Positions 51,998-60,791 of a DNA stretch of 64,000 nucleotides are shown piece after piece. The stretch is from assembly GCA_040772225.1 (NCBI GenBank), contig JAXGYO010000002.1:1240001-1304000 (forward strand), written 5' to 3'. The stretch's first letter is position 1; each line of letters opens with the position of its first letter. The DNA is from JAAYED01 sp040772225 (GTDB lineage Bacteria > Chloroflexota > Anaerolineae > UBA1429). A program made the position numbers and the translations under genes. The notes beneath the pieces are model-generated. The model saw only the letters and a program-made list of their open reading frames with translations. It was not told where the DNA came from and did not search any database.

Positions 51998-52764
51998 CAG
52001 ACCGCGAGAGACAGCGGGCGCACATACTGCGAGCGTTGGGCTTATTGTACGCCCCGGGCGACGTAGTAGAGCTACGCATACCCCAAGCAGGGCGGCGCGG
52101 CACGATTGCGGGATACTTTGACGACCTTGACGCACTGGCCGCCGCCGCGATACGCGAGAGCGGACGGGTTGCGGGGATCTACACGACTCTAAACCCGGTA
52201 GCCCCCGCTTTGCTGGCCCGCTATGCAAACCGGCTCGAGGATTGGGCCAAAGACACAACCCAGGACAGCCACATACCGCGGCGGTGCAATCTACTGATTG
52301 ACGCTGACCCAGACCGGCCCAGTGGTATCTCTAGCACGGACGCAGAGCACGCCCAGGCGCTCGAGTATGGTCGCGCCTTGCGCGATGACCTGGCCGCGAT
52401 GGGCTGGCCAGCGCCCATCTATGCCGACTCTGGCAACGGTGCACACCTTGTCTATCGTGTAGACTTGCCCGCCGATGATGGCGGGCTGGTCCAGCGGGTG
52501 CTGCAAGCAATCGCCGTGAGATGGGTGCGAGAGGGCATAACCCTAGACCTGAGCGTCTACAACCCAGCACGCATCACGACTTACGGGAGAAAAGCCTGCA
52601 AAGGCGATAACACGCCGAAAAGACGCGCGGCCACCGCTACGCCCCATACGGACGCGCGGATGCACTCGAAACGGCAACGCCGCGCAACGCTCGAAGCGCT
52701 AGCCGGTCCGACCGGCGAACGAAAGAGCGGGGTCACAATCAGCAGCCGACTATGGCGACTTTGA
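51991..52764 (+). CDS. AEP-type primase-polymerase domain, N-terminal part of a broken replication protein
   Basis: The 257-residue frame carries an archaeo-eukaryotic primase-like core: RRCNLLIDADPDRPSGISSTD (metal aspartates), PIYADSGNGAHLVYRVDLP, LDLSVYNPARITTYGRKACKGDNTPK. Family members continue with a [RP]-H-R motif after this point; here the readable sequence shifts to the +1 frame near 52,617 (HRYAPYGRADALETA), so the last 50 residues of this frame are nonsense. Intact relatives fuse this primase to a superfamily 3 helicase, whose remains follow. It was the probable replication initiator of the element. Confidence 0.75.
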   Translation: MVTDRERQRAHILRALGLLYAPGDVVELRIPQAGRRGTIAGYFDDLDALAAAAIRESGRVAGIYTTLNPVAPALLARYANRLEDWAKDTTQDSHIPRRCNLLIDADPDRPSGISSTDAEHAQALEYGRALRDDLAAMGWPAPIYADSGNGAHLVYRVDLPADDGGLVQRVLQAIAVRWVREGITLDLSVYNPARITTYGRKACKGDNTPKRRAATATPHTDARMHSKRQRRATLEALAGPTGERKSGVTISSRLWRL

Positions 52765-54430
52765 CTCTGCGGCATGGATGCGGCAATCGACCGCCTCTTT
52801 CGACAGAGCGGCTATACCGTGACAAGTGGGAAACGGGAGCGCGGGACGCTGACCTACGGAGCGAGGTACGAGAGGCCAGCGGACCGAAAACGCGCGCGCG
52901 ATATGGCGAGGGCGGACGGAATGCACTAGACGGGACAGGCGCCGGAGAGCACTGGCCAACGCCCCGCCCCCGAAGAGGGGCGACTGGCAACCAGCCCCAC
53001 GCGAACTGCGAGAGATCTTGGCAACGCAGATGGCTATAGGATTTGGCAGGACGCACAGGCGCAGAACCCGACTGGATGGATGATGGCTGCCACGCGGGAT
53101 GGAAGCGCTGGCAGCCCAACGCAGTGGGCCAGGTACAGCGACATGGCGCCCAAGAACGCGGCGCGCAACCTGTAGCGCTGAGAGGCCGGCGCCTACGCCT
53201 GGGCGAAACTGGAGACTGCTCGCCGGAGAAACGAAAAGCCACAGTAGCCAGCGGCGAAAGCGCGGGCAAGCACGCCGCGGCTACCGAAAGCGCCACCCGA
53301 CAACGGGCCATGCTTGATCTGGCATCGCTCTTGAGGGTGTGGAAGGCTGCCCGGACGCATGGGGCCGACGCCAGGCTCAATCGAACGTCAACAACGGAAC
53401 GCTGACTTGCGAACGGGAGAGCTACGGCCACACGACCGCGCGATACGCCGACCAGCTTGCCCCTTGTGGATTGACACCGAGCGCGCGACGCTCCGACATG
53501 GCGGGCACATCTCGAGCGACATCGCCCAAGTGAGGCCGATGATGGGGCGCCAACTCGCAGCTGGCGAGCGACTGTTGCATCCTACTTGGTGACGTCCTCG
53601 AAGGGCGCTGGACATCTGGCACGGCCGACGCCGAGCGAACGGCAAGACCACCACAGAGCGGTAATCGGTCGATACCATCGGGGACTTTACCGCAAACGCG
53701 GCGCCCAACCGCTTATTGCCAGCAGATACGACAACGACCCCACGGAAGCTAGAAACCTGCGGGGCTCGCGGCTGGTTTTTGATGCAGAGATAGGCCGACG
53801 CGCGAACCCTGGACGAGGCCAAGGTAAAGAGCTCACCGGCGGCGAGCCAATCCTGCGCGCGCCTTATGCGACAGGACTTTTTCCGCTTTGCGCGCACCTT
53901 TTCGCTTGTGATGCTGGTCAAGGAAAATAGAGAGCCAACAAGGGAAAATCCTGCGCACCACCGACCCAACATCTCCGCGGATGATGGAATCTGGCGCGGG
54001 CTTATACCGCGCGCGTGTACGGATACCCGCGGTATACAGAACAGACGGCAACACACACCCCGCTCTGGTCGCGGAAGATGATATCTTGCGCTGTGACAAC
54101 TCGAGGGGCTGGCCGATTGGCAGCGACCCGCGAACCCGCCGACGCGGTGACCAAGGCCACAGAGATCTACAAGGCGGAACAGGACCGGCTAGGCGCAATC
54201 TGACGATTGCTGCGAGATGGGCCACAACCGGGCGAGCCGTTGCTGACTGTACGAGGCACACCGATTGCCACGGAGAGCGGCCAAGAGGCGAGTCTGGCGG
54301 CGCGGTGCTGTGGGAAAGCTGCTAAGGCAGAGGACGGTATAACACAGAAGCGTACGGCACACGGATCATCGAAAACGCGGTTCGTGGTCCATACGGAGGT
54401 TGTGCCGGCGGATAAGCCACAGACGACAGG
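52618..54430 (+). pseudogene. P4/D5-type superfamily 3 helicase, frameshifted remains
   Basis: No long frame persists, but successive frames give parts of one phage/plasmid primase-helicase: DDGCHAGWKRW (about 53,075-53,110), WIDTERATLR and HISSDIAQ (about 53,466-53,530), SRYDNDPTEARNLRGSRLVF with GKELTGGEPI (about 53,720-53,850), DFFRFARTFSLVMLVKENREP and ISADDGIWRGLIP (53,870-54,010), then EPADAVTKATEIYKAEQDRLG (about 54,130-54,195). Motifs appear in the order of the family, separated by many one- or two-base shifts. Together with the preceding primase it would be an 800-residue replication protein. Confidence 0.7.
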
Positions 54431-54515
54431 GTGACAAAGGGTGACAACTTTTCCGAAACCCCCATGAAGGGCCCAAACCCTGCACTGATGGGAAAACGGT
54501 CACCCTTTGTCACCC
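54429..54515. repeat. 17-bp inverted repeat built from four GGGTGAC units
   Basis: GGGTGACAAAGGGTGAC (54429-54445) has an exact inverted copy GTCACCCTTTGTCACCC (54499-54515), 53 bp apart. Each arm is itself a tandem pair of GGGTGAC. It could be an iteron-like initiator site or a hairpin. Part of it may reflect coding for a VTK/VTL-rich tail of the broken helicase. Confidence 0.6.
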
Positions 54516-55210
54516 TCTGACCGTGTGGAAGAGCTGATAGCAACGTGGGCTGAGTGTGGGGCCAAGCAGAGCGCGGCGGCGTACGAGGCCGAAACTGACA
54601 CAGAACAGGCCGAAATACCGAGATAGAGCCACTTATCGCAACGGTGTGGGGACGGTGCGGCGATGACTGACAAGCGGCCACCTGTGGCGCGTGTGCGCCG
54701 AAGGGCGCTTTGGTCTGGCAGGGCTGGGGGGTGTGGGACGACTGCAGATGTGGGATGCAAACCAAGTGGGTGGCTCGATCCCGGCCAAGGTACCATGCGG
54801 CCGAGGTCGGGTCGACCAGCTCCACCGGAAAGCCAAGGCATGGGGTGTCACCTGAGTACAGCACAGAGTAGGCGGGGTGAAAGGGCGACGCGAAAGATGG
54901 CAAGATGCGAGAGCGAACGCGCCTGAGATGCGCGAAATGAGCGTGTTTTTTGGAAAGAGCAGAGCGACGGACAGCGAGCGCGCGAAGCAGGGCGCTTTTT
55001 CTGGAAGGGCTGGGCGACGGCGCGCAGCCCGCAGTGGGGCGCCCCAGGAGGACGTGAAAGATGAGCGGGCGATGCAAGACCGGGGGGTAAATGAAATCGA
55101 CAGGCAACGCGTATGCCGGCGCCAGGCGCGCAATGTTGGCGAGGGATCGACACGCGCGCCGGCGCCAGAAAACGGCAGCGGCCCTGGCAGCAAATAGTGC
55201 ACGCAGACGC
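54516..55210. other. Decayed stretch without a recognisable gene
   Basis: About 700 bp with many short frames and no persistent one. A fragment reading RVEELIATWAECGAKQSAAAYEAE (as two pieces, RVEELIATWAECGAK and QSAAAYEAE; about 54,523-54,594) looks coding but has no known match. Long minus-strand frames here lack ribosome sites and biased composition and are treated as shadows. Confidence 0.4.
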
Positions 55211-55239
55211 TTGACATGCAGGAGCTCCTGCCTTATGAT
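55211..55239 (+). promoter_or_regulatory. Second near-consensus promoter with palindromic spacer
   Basis: -35 TTGACA (55211-55216), a 17-bp spacer and -10 TATGAT (55234-55239). The spacer contains the perfect 14-bp palindrome GCAGGAGCTCCTGC (55218-55231). The architecture mirrors that at 51,046, but the palindrome sequence differs, so a different regulator is expected. Confidence 0.7.
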
Positions 55240-55245
55240 GGTATC

Positions 55246-55440
55246 GGAACCGTGGGCCAGGTAAGGGAGCCAGTCAAAGCGCGGACGGGGGCAAGGCCCC
55301 AGGCGCTCGAGAGAGCGTGAGGGGTACGCCGGACGGCCGCGGCGAGGGCAGGCAAGCGAACGGGCCCGGCTACGCGAGGCCGTGGGCGCACGCCCAGGGT
55401 AAGCAAGAGCCTGCGCGGTGATGCGTAGAATACATCACGT
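55246..55440 (+). ncRNA. Candidate structured non-coding RNA upstream of the capsid gene
   Basis: About 195 nt between a strong promoter and the capsid ribosome site contain no reading frame but many hairpins. These include GGGG/CCCC (55287-55290/55297-55300), CGCTC/GAGCG with a GAGA tetraloop (55303-55307/55312-55316), TGGGC/GCCCA (55383-55387/55392-55396) and GTGATG/CATCAC (55418-55423/55433-55438). A longer-range GCAGGC/GCCTGC (55348-55353/55409-55414) is also possible. The stem sequences are intact although flanking protein genes are frameshifted. No known family was identified; it may be a structured leader or a packaging-type RNA. Confidence 0.45.
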
Positions 55441-55454
55441 GTGGAGGCTATGAA

Positions 55455-56610
55455 ATGAACACGAACGAAATGCTAGCAGAGGTCCTTCAGAAAAGCCAGG
55501 ACATCCTGGACGGCGCCGAGCACGACGGGCGCGACCTTACCCTGATCGAGAAGGGAAGGCTAAAAGACCTGACGGCCCAAGCCAAGGTGCTGAAGAGACA
55601 GGTGGCCAAGGAAGACGACGGTACCAGATGACAAGGACGCGACGACGCGCCCGGCAAGCCATGGGCGGCAACGGCCAGAAGGCTATGGGCCCATGGGCGA
55701 CGGCCTTTGAGAAGGCCCGTCAAGAGTACGGCGCCAAGGCGCTGATCTCGACTTCCGGCTCCGTAGGTGTGCCCTCCCCCCTGAGCGTGCTTGCACCTCT
55801 GGGTGATCGTGTTGAGACGATCCTGCAGCTGATCCCCGCGGAAGGCACTGACTCGGACGCCTACGCTTTTCTGCGTGAGACCGTGCGGACGCACAACGCG
55901 GACACTGTGGCGGTAGGAGCCGCGAAGCCCGAGAGCGCCTATGGTACAGAAAAGATCGACGCGACTGTCAAGCAGATCGCGCATCTGACCGAGCCGATAC
56001 CGCGAAGCTACCTGGTGGATGCGCCACTACCGAGCCGATACCTGGACGATCGGTCTGGGAGGGCGTACAGCTGGCGCTCGAAGAGCAGGTGATCGCGGGA
56101 ACCGGCCTGGATGACGATCTCGCGGGCATTCTGGAGACCTCCGATACAGACGCAGGCATACAGCACGGACATACTGACCACATGCCGAAAAGCGGTGACG
56201 CTGCTTGAGATGGTACAGCGTTGATCCCACCGGCTGGGTATTCCATCCGTCCGACTGGGAGACAATCGAGCTACTGACCAGTGCCAATCACTATCTCTTG
56301 GGCCAGGGGCACAGGGGCAGGCGCTCCCGGTCGACAAAGCGCGCGCCGCCTGTGGGGTGTGCCCGTGGCGCGTGTCGGTGTCTCTCGGCGTGACCGAAGG
56401 CGAGGCGATCCTTGCCGACTTTGCGGGATCGACGCACCTCTGGGAGCGAGAGCAAACGCGCGCGTTGACTGGTCAGAGAACGTATACGACAGCGTGGCGT
56501 GGCAAAACGGACTTTGAGCGCAACCTGGTCCGCTATCGCGCCGAAGGGCGCTGGGGCTTTGCGGTGACGCGCCGTCTGGCGTCGTGGTCGTGAGTCTGAC
56601 CGACTCCTAA
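55455..56610 (+). pseudogene. HK97-type major capsid protein, frameshifted
   Basis: Reading through about nine frame changes gives one capsid protein of roughly 390 residues. It starts with a coiled N-terminal delta-like region (MNTNEMLAEVLQKSQDILDG..., 55455-55631) and continues with KALISTSGSVGVPSPLSVLA (55,735-55,795), VAVGAAKPESAYGTEKIDAT with TEPIPRSYLVDAPL, GVQLALEEQVIAGTGLDDDL (56,060-56,125), DPTGWVFHPSDWETIEL (56,223-56,275), RRLWGVPVARVGVS, VTEGEAILADF and ERNLVRYRAEGRWGFAV. The phrase order is diagnostic of HK97-fold capsids. GGAGG lies seven bases before ATG 55455. Confidence 0.82.
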
Positions 56611-56669
56611 CCCTTGTAACCGGCGGGGTCGAGGCCCGGCCCGAGTGGGGTAGCACCCAGGCAAAGCGG

Positions 56670-56750
56670 ATTATAGCACAACCGCCTGCCAGGTGAAAGA
56701 CCCACCGGAGGCGGTTTTTTCGTACCTTTTGGCAGCGAATTATGCTGCAG
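56670..56750. repeat. Candidate integrase arm-type sites, right end
   Basis: ATTATAGCACAA (56670-56681) and the 17-bp AGCGAATTATGCTGCAG (56734-56750) repeat motifs near the left end. The second includes a small inverted repeat, GCAGC/GCTGC. They lie 57-137 bp inside the right att repeat. Confidence 0.45.
56680..56720 (+). terminator. Terminator at the right end of the element
   Basis: AACCGCCT (56680-56687) pairs with AGGCGGTT (56709-56716), followed by TTTT. It would end transcription from the capsid region before the tRNA-Arg gene, which is read in the opposite direction. Confidence 0.7.
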
Positions 56751-56806
56751 TGCACCTTACCACTACATACAGACGCGAACGGCGACACACCTACTGCGAG
56801 TAGTGT

Positions 56807-56883
<77 letters not shown>

Positions 56884-57036
56884 ACGCGGCGATATGACCT
56901 ATCCCGACGGATTATAGGAGAGGGGGGCTTGCCTTGTCAAAGCTCCCACCGGCTAGCGACCGCACGGTCAAGCGCCGCTGGCATTCAACCCCGAACATGG
57001 CTAATATACCGTAGAGTACGGAGGCCACCTAATTAG

Positions 57037-57888
57037 ATGCTGATCAGCAGCCTGCAGAATCCCCGAATCAAGGCCATTCGCCGTCTGCGCATGCGCAAGT
57101 ACCGCTCTCGTGAAGAGCGCTATCTCATTGAGGGTATCCGCATCGTCGAGGAAGCTCTCGAGCGCAATGCTCCGGTAGAGACTCTGGTCTACTCGTCAGA
57201 GCTCCTGGTGAGTGGGCGAGCGCAGTCTCTCCTGCAGCAATACGCCGCCGTGGACCAGATCACCGTTACGCCAGAGGTCTTTGCGTCGTTCTCCGACAGG
57301 CAGGCTCCGCAGGGCATCGCCGCGGTCGTACGTACAAGCAACACCTCTCTGCAAGACCTCGAGCCCACCAATAACATGCTCATCGTCGTCGCCTGGCAGT
57401 TACAGACGCCGGGAAACCTTGGCTCGATCATCCGGACTGCAGACGCTGCAGGGGCAGATGCTGTAGCGATCGTCGAACCGTCGGTCGACCTATACGATCC
57501 GCTCACGGTCCGGGCAACCATGGGCTCGCTCTACGCCCTGCCCATTGTCACGGTGAGTAACGAAAAGTCCCTCGGCGCCTGGTTTGAGACGGTGAGAGCG
57601 GCGGACATCCCCCTGCGCGTCATGGGGACATCGGCGCACGGCGCAGCGCTGGTGTGGGAGGTCGATTGCCGAGGCCCGCTCGTCATCCTGATCGGCAGTG
57701 AGAAGGACGGCCTGTCGGAATATGCCCGCTCCGTGGCAGACACGCTGGCTCGCCTGCCCATGTCGGGCAGCGCAAGTTCCCTGAACGTCTCGGCTGCGAC
57801 AGCAGCCATCCTGTTCGAAGCAGTGCGGCAGCGCAGCACAGCAAAGGACGGTAACGACCAGACCGAACCGGGTATCCTCCGAGGTTAG
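57037..57888 (+). CDS. SpoU-family RNA 2'-O-ribose methyltransferase
   Basis: The 283-residue protein has an N-terminal substrate-binding domain (SLQNPRIKAIRRLRMRKYRS, RYLIEGIRIVEEALE) and the SPOUT knot with TPGNLGSIIRTADAAGADA, ILIGSEKDGLSEYA and LPMSGSASSLNVSAATAAIL. These are motifs 1-3 of SpoU/TrmH enzymes acting on rRNA or tRNA riboses. Which nucleotide is modified cannot be told. The ATG lies about 17 bases after GGAGGCC. The gene resumes the chromosomal sequence right of the element. Confidence 0.92.
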   Translation: MLISSLQNPRIKAIRRLRMRKYRSREERYLIEGIRIVEEALERNAPVETLVYSSELLVSGRAQSLLQQYAAVDQITVTPEVFASFSDRQAPQGIAAVVRTSNTSLQDLEPTNNMLIVVAWQLQTPGNLGSIIRTADAAGADAVAIVEPSVDLYDPLTVRATMGSLYALPIVTVSNEKSLGAWFETVRAADIPLRVMGTSAHGAALVWEVDCRGPLVILIGSEKDGLSEYARSVADTLARLPMSGSASSLNVSAATAAILFEAVRQRSTAKDGNDQTEPGILRG

Positions 57889-57921
57889 CGGCAAGAACTA
57901 TCGCTTTGGTGCTGGCATTCT

Positions 57922-59373
57922 CTAGCCCTTGATCACTCCCAGGGGCACCGTGCGCACGACACGCGTTGCCAAACCGCTCTTATGCGTGACCTCAACCACC
58001 TCATCGACGTCTTTGTAGGCGACAGGTGCCTCTTCGGCCAGGCCGCTGAGACTGCCCGCACGGACAACAATCCGTCCGGACTCTAGCCTGGCCTTGAGAT
58101 CGGACCCGCGGACGCGCCTGCGCGCCGCATGGCGGCTCAACGTCCGACCTGCGCCGTGACAGGAGCTGCCAAAGGTCGCGTCGAGCGCGAAATCGGTCCC
58201 GGCGAGCACATAGGAGCCGGCCTGCATATTCCCGGGAATCAGTACGGGTTGGCCGACAGTCCGGTAAGGCACGGGAACCTCTGGTCGCGACGGACCAAAG
58301 GCACGCGTCGCACCCTTGCGATGTACGCACAGCCTTTGCCGCTTGCCCGCGACGAAGTGTTCTTCCACCTTGGCGATATTGTGGCAGACATCGTACACCA
58401 TTGCCGGCACAGCGGAACGAAGGTTAGCGGGAAGCTCCCGCTCAAACGTCTGCCTCACAAGCTGCGTAATCACCTGCCGGTTGGCCCAGGCATAATTGGC
58501 CGCGGCGCACATGGCCCGGTAGTAGGCCTGAGCCTCTGGCGAGCTGAACGGTGCGCAGACCAACTCACGATCCGGGATGTCGATACCATACTTGCCCACG
58601 GCAGCCTGCATCTGTCGCACCGCGTCGGTGCATACCTGGTGACCCAGCCCCCGAGATCCACAATGGATCCAGACCACAGCCTCTCCAGCGCGGAGGCCGT
58701 ACGCCTCGGCAACTGCCGTGTCGTAGACATCCTCGACGCGGTCGATCTCCAAAAAGTGGTTCCCGGAACCCAGCGTCCCGAGCTGAGCCAATCCCCGTTC
58801 TTTGGCCCGCGAGCTGAGCGCCGCGGCATCAGCATCTTTTAGCTGGCCGTTGTCCTCGGTACACACCAGGTCCTCTGCTGCCCCGAGTCCCTGTGCGACT
58901 GCCCAGCCAGCGCCCTGATGAAGCACGCCCTCAAGTTGCGCGTTGCTTAGGTGCAGCGCACTGCAAGCGCCAACACCGCTGGCAACGTTCTCGTAGAGCG
59001 CCGTCATCAGACTGTCCATGTGGGGCTGCAATGCCTCAGCCGCAATCCCCGTACGGAGCAACCGAACGCCGCAGTTGATGTCGTATCCCACGCCACCGGG
59101 GGAGATCACGCCGTCGGGCAGAGCAGTCGCCACCACCCCTCCGATTGGAAACCCATAGCCCTGATGCATGTCGGGCATGGCCAGCGCATGCAGCACGATT
59201 CCAGGGAGGGTGGCGGTGTTTACGAGCTGCTCCAGCGCCCTGTCACCGAGGGCAGCCTCCAGCAAGACCTCGCTCATATACACCCGTGCAGGGACGCGCA
59301 TATCGGGTCGAAAGCTTGAGGGGATCTCCCACTCCCAGGAGCTTGTCTGCCGCAGATCATGTCTCGTAACCAT
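57922..59373 (-). CDS. rtcB: RtcB-type RNA ligase
   Basis: RtcB joins RNA 3'-phosphate or 2',3'-cyclic phosphate to 5'-OH ends in a GTP- and Mn-dependent reaction. The 483-residue protein has PDMHQGYGFPIGGV, GGVGYDINCGVRLL, GSGNHFLEID, WIHCGSRGLGHQ, and the guanylylated His in CHGAGRTLSRHAA. All metal-binding Cys/His/Asp positions seem present. An archease gene lies 51 bp upstream on the same strand, the usual partner that promotes RtcB turnover. Confidence 0.96.
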   Translation of the reverse strand: MVTRHDLRQTSSWEWEIPSSFRPDMRVPARVYMSEVLLEAALGDRALEQLVNTATLPGIVLHALAMPDMHQGYGFPIGGVVATALPDGVISPGGVGYDINCGVRLLRTGIAAEALQPHMDSLMTALYENVASGVGACSALHLSNAQLEGVLHQGAGWAVAQGLGAAEDLVCTEDNGQLKDADAAALSSRAKERGLAQLGTLGSGNHFLEIDRVEDVYDTAVAEAYGLRAGEAVVWIHCGSRGLGHQVCTDAVRQMQAAVGKYGIDIPDRELVCAPFSSPEAQAYYRAMCAAANYAWANRQVITQLVRQTFERELPANLRSAVPAMVYDVCHNIAKVEEHFVAGKRQRLCVHRKGATRAFGPSRPEVPVPYRTVGQPVLIPGNMQAGSYVLAGTDFALDATFGSSCHGAGRTLSRHAARRRVRGSDLKARLESGRIVVRAGSLSGLAEEAPVAYKDVDEVVEVTHKSGLATRVVRTVPLGVIKG

Positions 59374-59424
59374 AGCATTCGCCTCCTTTGTCCAAACGCC
59401 AGAAGCCGCGCCAGCAGCGAGGTC

Positions 59425-59841
59425 TCACGCGTCCAAGACAATCACCGTCTCAAAGCCGTCGGCGCTCTCTACAATCGACAGCCCGGCGTAGGTCACTGCC
59501 TTGATGGCGCGTTGCGGAAGCCTATCGCCGGTGCACCGAATGTGGGCCCTCAGACTGGCGGGGCGCTGAACGCAGACAGATTGCATCTGCCAGCAGCGGC
59601 CCTCTCTTTCCGTCAGATAGAGAATTTCACCCAGCCAATCGACCATGAGCGTCTCCAGATCATCCGCCTGCAGGGAGATGTAGACATCTACCGGTTCGGT
59701 CCGCGGCTCTACAGGGATACCATGCAAAAGATGCGAGAGGCCCCGTGCAGCATTGAGATACAGAGAGGAAAGGTCTCTGCCGCGTACTTGCAGAGCCAGA
59801 TCGGCAGGGTGTGCTAGCTCGCAGAATCCGAGGTTTCGCAT
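59425..59841 (-). CDS. Archease, RtcB activator
   Basis: The 138-residue protein matches archease: an N-terminal HPADLALQVRGRDLSSLYLNAARGL region with the metal-binding Asp, DDLETLMVDWLGEILYLTE in the middle, and AIKAVTYAGLSIVE and VIVLDA at the end. Archease accelerates guanylylation of RtcB. The ATG at 59841 overlaps the ribF 3' end by 28 bp. Gene order ribF-archease-rtcB suggests cotranscription. Confidence 0.9.
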   Translation of the reverse strand: MRNLGFCELAHPADLALQVRGRDLSSLYLNAARGLSHLLHGIPVEPRTEPVDVYISLQADDLETLMVDWLGEILYLTEREGRCWQMQSVCVQRPASLRAHIRCTGDRLPQRAIKAVTYAGLSIVESADGFETVIVLDA

Positions 59842-60785
59842 AGCGTACCGTCCCGAGGAGGGGTGGCGTCCAGAATGGCACGCGCCCGCGCCATATCCTC
59901 CTGTACCTGGGCCACAAGCGCATCGGGATCCTCAAATCGACGCTCACCACGTAGACGCTCTACGAAAAGCACACGCATGTGCTGGCCGTAGAGCGATCCG
60001 CCAAAGCCCATTAGGTGCACTTCGAGCAGGCGCTCGCCGAGATCAAAGCTGGGGCGGCGACCCAGGTTTGCGACGCCCGGGTACCACTGGCCAAAGGCGA
60101 GCGCCCAAACAGCATAGACACCATCGCCGGGACAACCGCAGAGCGGACCTACCCGCACATTGGCTGTCCGAAAGCCTAACCGGCGGCCGCGCTGCGCGCC
60201 ATAGCGCACGACGCCGCCCATGCCGTATTGCCGGCCCAGCATTGGTATCACATCCGCCACCAGGCCGTCTTCCAACAGATTGCGAATGCGTGTGCTGCTG
60301 ATCGGCTGATCGCACGCATCCACCGGCTCAACTACATTCAGGCGATAGTCGAGCTCCGGTGCCAGGCGGGCTAACTCGGCAACATCCCCCCGTCTGTCAC
60401 GCCCGAGTGCAAAGTCGGGCCCCACCCATAGCTCGCGCATGCGCAGATTGCGAGAGAGGGTGAGAAGAAAGTCGGATGCGTCGGTTGCGGCCAGCGTTCG
60501 ATCAAAGCGCTGAAGCACCAGCAGATCGACGCCCAGCGCCTCGAACAGACGTCCCCGCTCAGCATCAGAAGTCAGGTAGCGAAACTGCGCGTCCTTTTGC
60601 AGGATCTCGCGCGGATGGGGATAAAAGGTCAACACAGCTGCAAGCATATCCAGCGCTCTGGCACGCCGGATCATCCCTCGCAGCAAAGCTTGGTGACCAC
60701 AGTGGACGCCATCAAAGGCCCCGATGGTCAATACAACATCGCGCTCAAGATTAGCAGTGGAGGTTTCAGAGACGATTCTCATCAT
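59814..60785 (-). CDS. ribF: Bifunctional riboflavin kinase/FAD synthetase
   Basis: RibF makes FMN and FAD from riboflavin and ATP. The nucleotidyltransferase domain has VLTIGAFDGVHCGHQALL, TFYPHPREIL, and the ISSTRIR motif; the riboflavin kinase domain has RGRRLGFRTANV and GDGVYAVWA. Length (323 residues) is normal. The first of two tandem ATGs (60785) begins exactly six bases after TATAAT, so translation may be leaderless; ATG 60782 with GGAGG four bases upstream is the alternative if transcription starts earlier. Confidence 0.94.
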   Translation of the reverse strand: MMRIVSETSTANLERDVVLTIGAFDGVHCGHQALLRGMIRRARALDMLAAVLTFYPHPREILQKDAQFRYLTSDAERGRLFEALGVDLLVLQRFDRTLAATDASDFLLTLSRNLRMRELWVGPDFALGRDRRGDVAELARLAPELDYRLNVVEPVDACDQPISSTRIRNLLEDGLVADVIPMLGRQYGMGGVVRYGAQRGRRLGFRTANVRVGPLCGCPGDGVYAVWALAFGQWYPGVANLGRRPSFDLGERLLEVHLMGFGGSLYGQHMRVLFVERLRGERRFEDPDALVAQVQEDMARARAILDATPPRDGTLCETSDSAS

Positions 60786-60791
60786 ACCTCC

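Noticed and set aside
52739..55107. Long minus-strand open frames in the decayed half of the element (230, 222 and 261 codons)
   Set aside because: No ribosome-binding sites, no recognisable motifs, and the plus strand carries readable helicase motifs; they are shadows of high-GC sequence.
55246..55440. HEARO/omega RNA of an IscB-type system
   Set aside because: Position and hairpins invite the idea, but no HNH, RuvC or IscB-like protein is encoded in the element and no conserved HEARO segment was recognised.
56595..56650. tRNA-Thr-like piece (CTTGTAA anticodon-like loop, GGGGTCGAGG)
   Set aside because: No D-arm or pairing acceptor stem, and it overlaps the end of the capsid remains.
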